From contig VTPC01091288.1 of the NCBI GenBank assembly GCA_011009095.1, forward strand, positions 57,688 to 121,687: 64,000 bases of DNA. Reading direction: 5' to 3'. Shown here one piece after another: positions 35,435-48,512 of the stretch (position 1 is its first letter; the number at the start of each line of letters is the position of its first letter). Both the position numbers and the translations under genes were made by a program. The DNA comes from Ignelater luminosus. Lineage: Eukaryota; Arthropoda; Insecta; Coleoptera; Elateridae. The notes under the pieces were generated by a model. That model saw only the letters and a list, made by a program, of their open reading frames with translations. It was not told where the DNA came from and did not search any database.

Positions 35435-38400
35435 ATAATAAAAATAACTAAAAAGAAAGGGTAGAAACAGCAGATAGCGGGATTTTTAGAAAAATAGGCA
35501 TTCAAGATGATGAAGTATCAATGGAAGAAAACTGATGAATAGTCAGGGAAAAGACTGCATAACCGAAAAGGGTGAATCCAAATCACACAAGGTGTTAGAT
35601 AAAAATTGAGACACCTTATTTAACTTTTACTTCAACTAGAGTTTCTTCCAGTTCAATGATAATATCTATCAGCATTCTTATGGTCTAGCCATATGCACCT
35701 TGATCTTCGTTTTTGATGGATATATTTATCTACAATCTCTAATGTGATCAGGTCGACACTAAAGACACCAGTACACAGTAAGATAACTCACAGTATGTGG
35801 CACTTATAAATTATCTTGCGGAAGTGGCCGATTTACCTACGTGATAAGTAGAACCTTCACGGTTTTAAAAACATCTTCTGCCATATCTTTAGTTTTCAGC
35901 TCCAACTTTAATATCTACCACTGTTCTGCACCCAAAGAATAGCACTCGCCTGCACTTTCACAAAGTTATCAAAATCAACAGTATGTTGTTTGAATATTGA
36001 AACCAAGAGCATTGAACCCTACAACTCCCAGTATAAGCGTAGACTGATACAATCTTTCTTTTGCAGTTTGAAAACTCGACTGACAACCAAGAGTAACATT
36101 TACCTGCTTTTAGACTGACTGACTGTTCTTTCCGGCTCTACTTAGAATTACTGATTTTAGAATTACTAATCTTCCAAACGGTATTTCTTAGTAATTTGGG
36201 CTCTGTTGATCGTCCGTCTCGTGACAAGTTAAAACGCGTTTTATTATTGGAAACTTTAATAACAAACTCTTAGCTATGACGGCGCGTCAAATGTTTATTT
36301 GTGCAGCCTTCTTGGAATTTGAATAATTTACTTAAGTTCGTTACTCTTGAGTTATTTGTATAAAGCTGAACTTGGATTATTCAAGGTTTGTAATTATGAA
36401 TTCAAAACGCTTAGACGCAACATGACTTAACTAAGATTTTAAAGTGATATCAGCATCAGCATTTTTTAAAAAGTGAATCGTCAACAGACTGGAAGAAAGA
36501 AAAACGGTATTTTGTCTTCTTTAATTTTAAAGTTTTGTGGATGCGAGTCAACTTTTCTTAATTATTGTTTTTTTTATTAATACTTAACTTCAAAGCTCAA
36601 AGCTTGAAACTTAAAGCATTACTGTAAACTACATAGCTGGCAAAGACAGATTATAGTAGAGATAGATCTAACAAAGTTATTAATCGGTTGTGCGCCTTCG
36701 AATACTTAGAAAGCTTAAGAAACGTTGTCGGTGTAATAGTACCTTTCACTACTTATTACTTAACAAACCAAACCTATTCGAAAATTTCGTTTTCGTTAAC
36801 AAAATGTGTCTCAAGGAACACTTCAAATGTGCTTTATAGAACAAGCCACAAATAGCAGGGCTTAGAAAACTTCAGCATAAAAACTACTTCACGAAGAAAG
36901 TTTACAACAAAAGTCTTGTTAAAAATAGAATTACATACTGAAACTTTCAATGGCAGCACAATGAAGATGAAAAATAGAAACTTGAGTAACGTAATCTTAT
37001 TGAAAATTAGCCGTGAGAAATCACCCGCTAACATTTATACAAGCAGCTGTATTTAACTTCCTCAAAACGATAAATGTTGCTATTGTATAATTTCGCCTAC
37101 ATATATCTCGTGACATTTACACTATTTCTTAATGGAAAATGGTAAATAGTACATTTGACAAGTAAATGTTATCAAAGTTGTAACAGAAAAGCTTGCTGCT
37201 TGCGTGAAGGTTAGTAGCCAATAAAGCTAAAACGAGAATTTTCAATAATGTTAACGTTCTCAAAGGCGGCATTTACTGCACTAGTAGATTTCCAGACTGT
37301 GTTGGTCTTAAACAGTATTAATGGAAAATAAATACAGAAAAATCTTTCGTAATAATTTCCATAAGTTTCTGTTATAAAAGGTAAATCTAGACACGTGTTG
37401 ACCTGTTTATTGAAGTTGAATGATAAACGATATGCTCTCTTAGGCACTTATTGCATTAATTTTGGATTTCTGTATTAACTGTTAAAAACTTTTAATAAAA
37501 AGTTTAAATATTTATCTAATGTCTGCCATTTTCAAATATTAAATACGATATACAACACATTTAATTAAACCTAGATTACCATATCTAATATGCCAGACGC
37601 CAAGTCGAGTAATTTTAACTGGGTTTGTTTCTTATTTTACGATTTTCTCATGTTCTTGCCTTAGCCAATACAAGCAACTTCCACAAATCACTAAACAATA
37701 AGATATGGCCATCTTAAAACTGCAAGTTTGTTTGCAACTTTTCGTACATCTACAGGAGATTTTAAGTAGAAGCTCAACTTTACAGCTACTCCATCTTCTT
37801 CAGTTCAAATCATTGTCTCAATGAATTATTATTAACATCTGAGAGAGTATTGTCGACTTCAACACGTTTCATTCTATGTGCTGTCACGATCTTTGAATAA
37901 AAATGGCCAGTAATATTTTCTCAGTATACGTAGTTGCATAATCTACTCTCATCTGTGATGTAGCCTATGAATGACATCATCCGGTAAAACTACGCCAAGT
38001 CTAAGAGTGACCGTACTTAATTCAGATTAAAGTATCATGAGCCTTTATATACAGAAGCTAATCAAATAAAAATGAAACACCATCGCAATAATTTGTAAAT
38101 GAATTGATAACTGGACTCATTCCTTGAAATTATTCCAACTCCTAACAAACCGGAAAAAATCGCTTGATGAGAACTTTATTTCATTTGAAATAGGGCTCAT
38201 TTTGTTTAAGTCTTTGATAATTACAGTTAAGGGTCTTCCAACGCTGCTTTTCCGGAATAGTTTCAAGAAAATGTTATCGAATTGTCTAATGTCATAGTCT
38301 TTTGGTATTTTATCCTTTGACATTATTTTAATTTCTTTATCTGAAAAAATAGTAGTAGTAGTAGTAATATCTTCTAGTTATTAATGCCCCAAGGCCAATT

Positions 38401-38640
38401 GGAAGCAACACAGGCCCACTTGCAGTTATAATCTTGATCTTGTTCTTCATAATAATGCGACTGAGTACCACTTTCAGAATTTCAGCGAACCAGTCTCAGT
38501 GTTGGCCAGAAATCTGTTTGATGTATTTCTCTGTTTCGGTCTGCAGCTCCTCAAACCATCCTCATTTAAGCTATATTTTAGTCAGATTGTTTATTAATAC
38601 CTATGCCAGGTGCCTGTCAATATTGTACAGCCAGTATCGC
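35435..38640. other. A/T-rich region, no gene recognised
   Basis: No family motif was found on either strand. A short AGTAGTAGTAGTAGTAAT tract lies at about 38351-38368. Confidence 0.4.
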
Positions 38641-38649
38641 AAATAAATC

Positions 38650-39200
38650 ATAAATTATTTTTCTGTGCTGTTGCAGAAAACCACGGATTGACCTTGGCAT
38701 ATTAGATTGCTTTAGCAGCCAATCAATCAGAAATATTATAACCTTCCTTACCTCAAAAACGTGAGTGCATTTAGTATACAACACAGATTATGTCTATCGC
38801 TTGATATCATCCGCATCCAAAAAAAGACTGCACACCACCAACTTCGAGGTAGCAACGCCGTGATATGGTTATTGAATACCGCGATCTGCATTAAGAATGC
38901 CTCAGGACTTCTGTGCCCATGTCAGCACAACCACTTAACCCTGCCATGTCAGCCGATTGCAGCATCGTAGCCGCACTGTTGCGCTATTTAAGCAGCCAAT
39001 AAGCATCCGCCGTCTTTGAATTATCCTAGCATAATGTTATAATGTAAAGTTCTCAGATAATCGCCTCAGAAGCGTCCCGGTCGAGTAACTGCCACCGTTC
39101 AGTCTTGCAGAGACACTGCAAAAGGTTGCAGCGCATTCATCTCACCCTACGATAGCAGAGCAAGAAAAGTCTAACTTTGTGCAACGTTTTTAGAACAGAA
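38650..39200. other. GC-richer block of unknown nature
   Basis: This stretch is visibly richer in C and G and includes GCGCTATTTAAGCAGCC near 38978, which could be a TATA-like element. It might be a solo LTR or an old repeat. No second copy is in the window and no boundaries are evident. Confidence 0.25.
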
Positions 39201-39520
39201 ACAAGGCCAACACAAACCAGTTGCTGAGTTTATTAAACATAAACCACAGATTAAATAAAAGTCAGATGTTTTACTTCGACAAATTTGTGGATTCTATTGC
39301 TCTCTCTTTCCAAGCAATTCTAAGAGCTTGCAATTTTAACAGGTACTGCGCAAGCAGCAAAGCATGGGTGGTATGCACTTTTCATAAAACGCGCGTAAAA
39401 TGGTAGACGTGGTAAATTTTCAGAGCTGCAAATGTAAATGTGCAGAGACAAAAAATGGGAACATTGATGGTATAGGGAGTGAAATATCTGACTTATTTAA
39501 TCTGTGCATAAACAGTTAAA

Positions 39521-40666
39521 TACGAGGTGTGTACATAAACTAATGTGACTGGCAACATAGCATTCGATGTGACAACACTGAGGACTACCGATTTAGAGGA
39601 AAGGTGGGTCAATATGTGATGCTCCGCCAATACAAGCTTGAACTCCGTAGAGTCATTTGGTTGTCCGTAGGAATTCTTTCCGTAAACTGTTTTTCTCTAT
39701 TGCGTTCTAAGAATGAGTGATATCAATTTTGAGCAAAGTTGTACTATCAGGTTGTGCTTCAGACTTGGTCACAGTGCTACAAAAACTTTTGCAAAGTTTC
39801 ACCATGCCTATGAAGACAACGTTTTGTCAAGGGCCAAGATCTTCAGGAGCTTAAAGCCATTTTTAGAAGAACGAGAACAGATTGAAGATGAACATCGCAG
39901 GGGAAGGCCTGCAACTGCAAGAACTGACAAAAAATGTTGCCAGAATCGGGAATCTTTGACTCACACCACCGTTCATGAGGTTTTGATGAATGAATTGGAG
40001 ATCAGACAAATCTGCAAAAACGGTTCCGAAATACCTTTCGCAGGAACAAAAGAACAACAGGAGAGCACGTACCTTAAATCATTTTCTGGAACGTGTCATT
40101 ACTGGTGACGAGTCTTCAATACGACCCGGAAAAGAAGCACAAGAGCCAAGAATGGCACACTTCAAGCTCACCAAGGCCACAAAAGCAGGAATGAGCAAGT
40201 CACAGATCAAAACCATGCTGATTTGCTTTTTAGATAGCCAGAGAATCGTCCACAAAAAGACCAAACATCAAGAACAACTGGGTGCTGCATTAAGACAATG
40301 TGTGTTGTCACAGTACATTTTCAATTAATGAGGTTTTGGCAAGCAAAGACATCCGTGGAGCTCCTCAGCCCCCTTATTCCCCCGACTTAAGTCCTTGTGA
40401 CTTTTTTCTGTTTCCAAGATTAAAACATCGCATCAAAGGACGTCAGATTAAGACACTACAAGACATTAAAACTGCCGTAACAGACTAACTGAAGGCAATT
40501 TTAGTATTCGTATTTGAGTATTGCTATGAAGAGTGGAAAAATCGTCTCCATCACCCTCTGGCTCTCCAAGGCAATTACTTTAAAAGAGACAATGTGGAAT
40601 TGTACTTTTAAGTAAATACAAAAAATATAAAAAGTCAATCCTATTATTTTATTTACACATCTCGTA
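39521..40666 (+). mobile_element. mariner element, family B copy 2 (end to end)
   Basis: The left end (TACGAGGTGTGTACATAAAC, from 39521) and the reverse complement of the right end (TACGAGATGTGTAAATAAAA, ending 40666) form an imperfect inverted repeat of about 30 bp with TA at the outer edge. The element is about 1.15 kb, typical for a slightly shrunken mariner. Its 3' half is closely alike to the truncated copy at 4350-5181. Confidence 0.85.
39713..40610 (+). pseudogene. mariner transposase (family B), broken
   Basis: The ATG at 39713 opens a 131-residue frame. Its start (CFRLGHSATKTFAKFHHAY, residues about 15-33) is the N-terminal helix-turn-helix of the mariner type in which NCBI often labels intact copies SETMAR-like. 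HRRGRPATARTD (about 61-72) is the GRPS-like linker and TTVHEVLMNELEIR the second helix-turn-helix. Frameshifts follow. The first catalytic Asp survives in ITGDES near 40105, though a small deletion removes residues after it. The second survives in DNVCCHSTFSINE near 40293, preceded by a CAA-to-TAA type stop. The third is intact in PYSPDLSPCDFFLFPRL near 40372-40422. The tail reads NYFKRDNVEL near 40573. Part of the central region is missing. Confidence 0.85.
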
Positions 40667-40669
40667 AGT

Positions 40670-42880
40670 TATGCGGCACCAGCCCTTCAAGACTCGAAGC
40701 TCGTGATCTGGAAAATACTAATAAGACACAAGATACCTGCGTAATGCGCGTTGCTCGCCCTATCTCTGTAGACGAGCCAATATTCTAAATCCGAGTGTCA
40801 AAAGGAAATTTGTCAATGTCCGTCCAGTGTCTTCAGCGTCACTATCTTAGAGACCGCCCAACAGCATCAACCAGAGAAATTAAGAAAGTTCTGCGCGGGA
40901 ATAGGTTTTTCCCAGCAAACACAATTATATCGTAGCGATATAAGTGCGAGTTTATCTGTGTACGAACTTGTTTAATATTACATAGCACACTGCGCACATG
41001 TGCGTTATGTATAACGCGTAATGTCAGAAACACAGTACGAGTTGCAGTACATCGCGATTACGTACCGATTGTTACATGCCGACGACATCCATCGTGCTTC
41101 AGACTAGGTATATACTTGTTGGTACATCGTCATAATTTTACGTGAATACATCGCTCAAATGTCTACGTTTCGATGTACCTGTTTCGTTTAATTTAAAAGA
41201 CTATGTAATATGCTAAATTACGTATTCGTTACGTCTACATTGTTACATTGTTAACATGTAATAAAGAGTATGCCCCATTAATTAATTAAAGTCTGGTCTT
41301 TCTACCTCCTTGTAAATTTATCATCCACGTAACCCAAAACATTTTTCCAAGCTTCCGACCAATTTATTCTAGTCTATAGAGGATGCAAGAAGACCAAAAT
41401 AAATTAGTCAAAAGTTAATACAACATATTAACCTTACCCAAGTAAGAAAAGTCTCAAGTTATCTGACCTCTCGTACACTGTATAATTGGAACGTCGATGT
41501 GCAATTGCCGCCATTACAACCTCTGATGATCATCAATCTGAAGCTAAACGAAAATAATAACGAAATAATAATGACATGCAGTCATCACTACTGCAATTCT
41601 AGTTCCCATCCCGCCGCGACAGAAATTCAAGCAGTTCTTTGTACAGTATATACTGCGTTGTCCAACATGTATTTCGTGGACGCCAGAATGAGGGTTGCTA
41701 AGTATCATGTAGACGCAACGCCGACACCACCCTTAACAACCAGTTCCAACCTTATACCGCAAGCTTTCCGCATGAGCGCTAATTGCGCTTGCCGGGCAGT
41801 TAGTGTTTTGCAAAAGTAACAAGAAAATTGTCATTCGTGAAAGTGCTTGTACGTAAAACATTCACACACTACTTCTACACATCTGATAACAAACATTTGT
41901 TTCTTGGGATTGGGTTAGCTTTAGTTAAGACACTTTATCTTCTTTGCTTATTTACTTGTTTATATTACACGTTGTATATGAATTTGAAAAAAGATTAAGA
42001 AAATAAAAGGACAAGGAAATTGGAAAACGCTTATCATCATAGGTAGCGAGTTGCGGGGAACCAAGAATTAACCTCTTCACATCAGATTGGTTCAACCAGG
42101 AGTCGCTATTAGGGTGTCCCGTATATGAGGCAAACAATTTTGTCTACAAAATCCAATAGTTATACCCTCTAGAGCATTAAGTCACTAAGCTATAATTTCA
42201 GATTTTATGTAGTTAGGGAGAAACAAAATCAAAAAATTACAATATGCTCTTAATAATTAATTAGAACATTTCCTTTTTTGTAATCAGGGTACAACTTTCT
42301 ATGTTTTTCTATACAACGTAACAAAAGTTGGTTTTGTTCCTCTTCATTCTGTAGTAATCAAACTTTACGGTCTTTTAGCTGTATCATTCCCTGCTTTACG
42401 GGATAATACAGTATTTTTAGTTTCTAAAAATGAAAAAGGCGAATACAATTTTGAAACGAGAGAACAAATGCTTGCTCTTGATTGATACAAAATCACCAAT
42501 GTTTTTCTTTGAAATAAAAGAGAAAAAAAATCCTGAAAGTAATAAGGGAATAAAGAAACAATCGTCAATTTATCAATAAACTTATTATACAATGAACCGC
42601 AAAGTTTTTTTTTTCAATGGGATCTATCGTTTCCCATGGATCGATATATTTTCGTTGATAAACTTTGTCATCATTCTTGTTTTTGTTTCTTGGTCAACTT
42701 CAACGTTAAACAGTAACAAAACAGCTACTTCGCCAGTTAAATTTAGTGAATATCGCGAAAAGAAAAAACAAATCTTGGTAATATGCTTTTAGTGTGAAAA
42801 CGTATTGAAGTCATGACTTAACATAGCATGACACAGTAAACAAGCTCACGTCTAACAGTGCTGGCCTTGTCTTTCTGTGT
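40670..42880. other. Unannotated region; palindrome-rich patch near 40.9-41.25 kb
   Basis: Between about 40915 and 41250 short palindromes recur (ATATCGTAGCGATAT, GCGCACATGTGCG) along with many TACG/GTAC words and then AATAAA near 41258. A 106-residue open frame at 41499-41819 has no recognisable motif and I do not call it a gene. The rest is A/T-rich. Confidence 0.35.
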
Positions 42881-42899
42881 TAGTCTGAAATAAAAGCTG

Positions 42900-44600
42900 A
42901 GTAGCGATATCTTCAGAGAATAAAGTGTTCTCGTCATTCAATGAGTTCTATTAACTCTCTACAGTTGCCTCTTCTATATTCTGTTTTAGTTTGGCTCGAT
43001 AGAACTCTAGCTGTGGGTCAATTTCGTTATAGTCTAAGTACGCCTTCGAGGTTTTTTTGCAGCTTTGTATCTTATTGGCACCAACGTCTTAACAACTTCT
43101 TGTGAACTTTTTGGGAAGAGGAATATCTAAGCTTGTTGTAACTTGATGAATTTTGACTTCAGACATATTTTTCAACACAAACTGGCAGACGTGATGGTGG
43201 CAGTCAAAAAGTAGCAAAATTCTGTCAAATTCTTGTTCCGAGAGCACATAAGTTGAGCACCGTTAATACGATCTATATTCAAGGCCGTAGTATCCAACAG
43301 GAAATCTGCACTGTATCTTCAAGATTCCAATTGGTGGTTGCATTCCAAACAGCTTGTGGTTGCATTCCAAATAGCCTGTCCCTGCTCTTTGCCGCTAGAA
43401 TTGTTCAATTTTGGCACAGCAACAAGTTATTTATTTCCAAACGAAATTACTATAAGAAGACGTTTTTCTTTCAAATTTCGAACTTCCAAAGCTGGTAACA
43501 GTTTAGCATCCCACAAACAGGAACAACTTCTGGTACCTTATTTTAAAAATCAATTTTTCTGTCTTCTGTGCGTTCATTTTTCTGTCTGATGACTTGTTTA
43601 CCGGGAAATCTTCAATAATATGTCCAAGTGCCTCTATTGCAGTTTCCTATATTTAACTGACTCCTATCTGAAGCTGTTACTAATTTTGGAGTAATAAAAT
43701 TCTTCCTACCCCATTTTGCAGGAATCTTAGATTGTGTGCTCTTGGTCAAAGTTGACAGCTGCTCTTGTGAACTTTTAATGTTATCAACTAAACTGGAAAA
43801 TTAATCGTTAGTTAAGTTTGTAATATCATATGCTGTCGAAAACTTTTATGCCGTAGAGCAATATTATTTGCCGATTTTCCTCTTTGTCCCACGTGCTCCT
43901 CTTTTCCAGCGAATTTTCTATCCACTCCAGCTAGGTTACTGAGCCGGCCTGGCTTTTTCTGACCCTACCTTGGAAGAACATTTTGTCTTCTTATGTTTTT
44001 ATTAACTTAAGTGCATCGGCGTGTGCATTGTCAAATAGATTATCCAAATTGCTTGAAAACTTTTCTCTAAAATGCTCAAATACGTCTTGTGTTTTTTTTT
44101 GTAAGTCTCTCCAAATTATAATACACTCAAGAATAGCAAAATTTGCGCTTTCACTGATAGTTAGTTTAAGTTTACGAATAGTATGAAACAAAACTGCGAA
44201 AACTTAACATTTTGACGGTAGTTTAGACGCCGCTATTCAATGACTTATGTCCCAAACTAAAAGTAGAGCTTTTTAGAACTGCGCAATTCGTCTGACATGA
44301 TGCTTTACTGGGAACAATCCGTTCTCTATCAAGAACAACCGATAATTTTTCGTCTTCTTAGTTTACTAACCATCAAGAAACCAACATCATCAGGCAAGTC
44401 TTTATCTGTCCAAACTTTAGTCAATCTATTCATACAATGCATTAAGTATACAACATAGGGCCTATCTTCCATTGGGTGTTATCAGCATCTAAGAAAAACT
44501 ACAGATCACAACCTCCTCATCTAGCAATGGCGCAACAGGGCGATGTACAAGGTGGAAACAGTCCGTCATTTGCTTATACCTTGAAGCAACTTTGAAGCTT
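42900..44600 (-). pseudogene. Relic of an unclassified multicopy arthropod protein family, minus strand
   Basis: On the minus strand, a 66-residue frame at 44191-43991 reads TISESANFAILECIIIW and then FSSNLDNLFDNAHADALKLI. It is followed after a stop by EDKMFF and AGSVT near 43985-43930. Further down are FITPKLVTASDRSQL near 43715-43670, QAVWNATTNWNLEDTVQI near 43355-43300 and EFDRILLLFDCHHHVCQFVL near 43240-43180. I recognise these words, in this order, as a large protein family present in many copies in arthropod genomes. Intact members have CRHHI where this one has CHHHV. No function is established that I know of. Its multicopy, decayed state suggests a mobile element. A small direct repeat (TGGTTGCATTCCAAA twice, about 43333-43377) lies inside it. 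Confidence 0.6.
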
Positions 44601-44609
44601 GAAATATTG

Positions 44610-46910
44610 GGATGACACAATATTTGCTATTTTTTGACAAACTTGACTTTTGTGATAACTCGTTTTAAGATAACTTCAAGAAGCTGTTAGATTCTTACTA
44701 TTATTGCTAACACACCTTTTATTTGTATTGGAATTGCTGAATATAGAAGTGATGTTTAAGCAGAGATAACACGACTTAATCTGAGCCTTCCCAGTATCTT
44801 TTTTTATTTGAGTAAACTGTAACTGCAAATTAATAGAAGGCCTCCATAGAAATAGAGATGAAGATAAATCTGTTATAGCTATAAACTCGAGGGTTCAATA
44901 TCGTGAATTTCTCACCAATTTACGAAATGAACATTATTTTCATTTGGAAGTATTTCCTTTCATATGATGTAATACCAACTCAATAATCAATAAAAGCTTT
45001 AAGCTGGGATAAAATTAAATTTCCTTTTAAGGTAGGCTTTTACCGGTAAATTGCTGGAATTTACCTGCTTATATCTGATTATTAGAAAAAAATATAATAA
45101 AAGCATCACGAATGCTTCGTCATCTTTAGGAGCAATAAAGTATTTGAGCGACTTCGAGAGTTTCCAACCGGTAATTGGAAATCGGTTATGGATTTTTTAA
45201 GGTCCCCCCCATTAAAAGTTGAACAGCTTCGAAAATTGAATATGTAAATTTTAAATTGATGTCTTTTTTAACTTTAGCAATCACTCGCGCGGTCTGAGTT
45301 ACAACCTCCTATTTATTCGATGTCTAGAATACTAAATCTTTGAATAAGATTGCACGTTTTCGAGTTTTCATTGCACCCTTCATTGCGCGCTTATGGTCCC
45401 AAAAAAGCAATGAACAGGAAATAATAAATAAAAATGAGGGTAGTATCCCAAACTTTGTAGATGGGTGTTGCCCAAAATTTATTTTGGTGAAAGGGTTAGG
45501 ACGTGATTAGACCGGGCAGATTTAATGAATACCAACAAAATATAGTTCGTATAGAGGAGGAGATTGGTGATGAATTTGGCAACATCGCATGAAAATTTTG
45601 CTGCCGTTAATTATTCATGCGCATGTTTTAACGCCCACTATCATAAAGTTTTGAATTCCGCACATCGATCCGTGGTTGATTAGAAATTACAATATAAACT
45701 TTCTATGCATAAATTTCACATAAACGTTGTAATTAATGTATTTTGTTAACTAACGGTTGGGTTGTTCTTATTACATGACTTTAAACCACCAAATAAAACA
45801 CGAACTCTCTACTATTTATTCTCCGTGTCGTTGGTTTATATGAGCACGGAAAACGAATGAATGTAAGAAATATACATACATTTTCCCAAGTAGCTCCCTA
45901 TTGTGTTATTTCTACAGACACAATTTTATCAATGTAATAGTAGACCTTCACAAATGCACATACACAAATTGTAATACGTAGGAAACATGGAAGTCCTTTT
46001 TCGCTTTTCCAAACTGTAAATTGGATAAAAGTTTCGACTGCGTGTAGATGGTGATTGTTACCAGTTTGAAATTATACGCAATTCTATTCTTGTCTGTTTC
46101 CTTTTAATATGTACATACGTACCTGGAAAATGTTATTAAATGATGTATTGTACTTGATACTAATGCTGCTAATGTGGATTTGGTTATTATGGTGTAATTA
46201 GCACAGTTCAATAGCATCTCGTTAATTTACACAAATGAGTACGATTATTTCATAACACTGAATAGAGTATGCGTTCTATTACACAATAAAATTAGATAAT
46301 TAATTTAAAATTATTTTGTTTATAATTATATGTTTTAAAAATTAAAAATAAGTTTTCTAAACCGCAATTAACTCAAAGCGATTTTCAGAATTAAAATGGT
46401 GCAACACAATTGCAGCCGAATGCAAAACGGATCAGTTTTTATCAAACTGTGTAAAACTGGAAATAAATATATGGAACGGATACGATGGTTGCTAGCGCAT
46501 ATTTTGCTTTTTGCGTGCTTTTTATTCTAAATCTGGTTATGCTGACCTTTTCAGAATTCTGGAAATGGAATTTCAGCGCAACCGTATTCTCTTTGGTAAA
46601 CTGGTTTATTTAAATTAATGCTTTTGTGAATTCTATACAGTAGATCAATAATTCACAACAGATTACTTTTTGTCCTAGTTCGATTTTCATAAGGGGTTTA
46701 CAAAATATACCTACAATTTCAAACTTACGTTATTAATTCTTTTTAATCTGTCACTACCACTATAAATTCGTTTTTAAAATCCTGTTAACAAAACAAGTAT
46801 TTAGTTTTTTTAAAGATTTTTTTTAATTAAATAAACATTTAATTTCAGCAAAAAAGTTTCTTTGCATAAACATAAATTAAAACTGCTTGATTTCTTTACT
46901 GACATCAAAA
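44610..46910. other. A/T-rich region, no gene recognised
   Basis: Nothing beyond short random open frames is visible. A C6 run occurs near 45206. Confidence 0.4.
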
Positions 46911-46914
46911 AATT

Positions 46915-47290
46915 GTGTGGTTCACAAGTTCCATTTTGGCTATTTTTTGCCTGATTTCACCAAAAATTATGGTCGAGGTGTCATTCGGTTCGGAATGGCA
47001 TTTAGAAACTTTTCGAACATTTCGAAGTCCCGCGCAAAAAAATTGCAAAAGTTATAAACAAATTCGTAAAAAAAGTATTTTCGGTTTTTGCAAATATCTC
47101 GGAGAATATTGCAAATATCCAAAATCAAAAAAAAAGATCCTTAAAGAGCAGAAGCTTTCCTACAAAAAAGTCCTAACTCTCGGAATTGTACCACCAGTAT
47201 TTATAATTTTAATTTAGAGGTGAAAATAGGGCTAAAAACGCGTGATCTTGTCGCCGCGCCGCGCGCGCCTCTTAGTTTGCTCTCTTTAAC
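46915..47290 (+). repeat. Dispersed repeat, copy 1
   Basis: The sequence from GTGTGGTTCACAAGTTCC at 46915 through the next ~84 bases is repeated with few differences at 63917-64000. Both copies begin at the same base, after unrelated flanks, so this is probably a true element end. The open frame through it (46915-47217) is likely incidental. A GC-rich GCCGCGCCGCGCGCGCC block near 47253-47269 may lie close to the far end, but this cannot be tested because the other copy runs off the window. Confidence 0.7.
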
Positions 47291-47294
47291 AAAA

Positions 47295-48490
47295 GTTTTT
47301 TTTTACCTATTAAATATAAATGTTAAGGAATAAAATAGCTCAGGTATATCATTGGGATACACGAATGAACAATAATCCATCGGAAAAAAAATTTTCCCAC
47401 ACTTTGTTTATTAGTTATGCTTTTATTAACTAAAGAAATAGTATAATAATTGCTCCTTCTTTGGATAAATTTTCCAAAGTTCGAGAAGATCGATTTTGAA
47501 TATAGACAAAGATACTTCTGAAAAACGTAAAAAAAAACACCCTAGAGCAAACAATAGCACAAGAAAAACGGGAAATCCTCATACTAGAATAATTCATCTA
47601 CAAAACAGTGTAAAATGAGAATAACTGAATATAAACTTTTTAAGTGTATCAAATCTTGTCACAATGTTAACCGTTGATGTGCATCTCAAAAAAAAATAGT
47701 TATTGGAAAACCAACAATCTGGCAGACAACTTTTGTTGCACATGTTTATCAGCAGGCCGGTGTTGCCGCTTAATTATCTGCAGACAGTTTATCAAGGAAG
47801 TATTAGAATTCCAATAATCCTATTTTCTCTTTTTAATTCAGACACGACTTTTGTCAAGCTAGCATGTTCTATTCGATTTGCTGCCCATGGATCAAACTAA
47901 ATTCAAAGGAGAGAAAACGTTAAAGCCACTAGGATCTTTAGTAACTTGGCAAAAAATACAGCCGAACGCGTAGGACGAAATATGTAATTTCAAGAAAATC
48001 ACTGGTTAGTATTCAGCTACACCGCTGAAGGAAACTATAAAAGCTCTTACAATTATTAGTAAAAACAGTTCGAGCGAGAGTTCAAATCCTGGACATTTCA
48101 AATGAGAATCTAGAGCATTGCTGCTCAGCGTCTATTAAACGTCAAAATCAAATCATAGTACAATAGTATGGAAGAGATAAATTTGGAGTTTAAGGTAAAT
48201 GCCGTAGGTGATATAAGTAAGAAAGGAAATGTCGAGAATAGTTCATTATCAAAACGATCTCCAATTCTGATCGGTCTTATCACCTAGGACAGGAACAACT
48301 ACGACGAACTTCTACTACAAGGGCATTTTTTGAAAGTGGCAGAAACAGAAAAGTAGTAGCTTGAAACAGATGGAGAGGTCTAAGAATCGGAAAGATTATT
48401 GGGAACTGCTTGAAACAAGCTGTGTGTGCTTGTACTTAAAAACTAGATTTGTTCATTGATTTATCTAAGTACAAGTTTGCTGTAAGCGAT
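47295..48490. other. Spacer before the LINE
   Basis: No coding motif is present up to about 48490. The 5' boundary of the downstream LINE lies somewhere near 48300-48510 and is not marked by an evident target duplication. Confidence 0.35.
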
Positions 48491-48512
48491 AGATAAAAGC
48501 AGTGAAAGTAAG

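Noticed and set aside
38351-38368. AGTAGTAGT tract
   Set aside because: Too short to be more than a minor simple repeat.
41499-41819. 106-codon open frame
   Set aside because: No motif, no recognisable start context and no repeat partner. Length is within chance for a window of this size.
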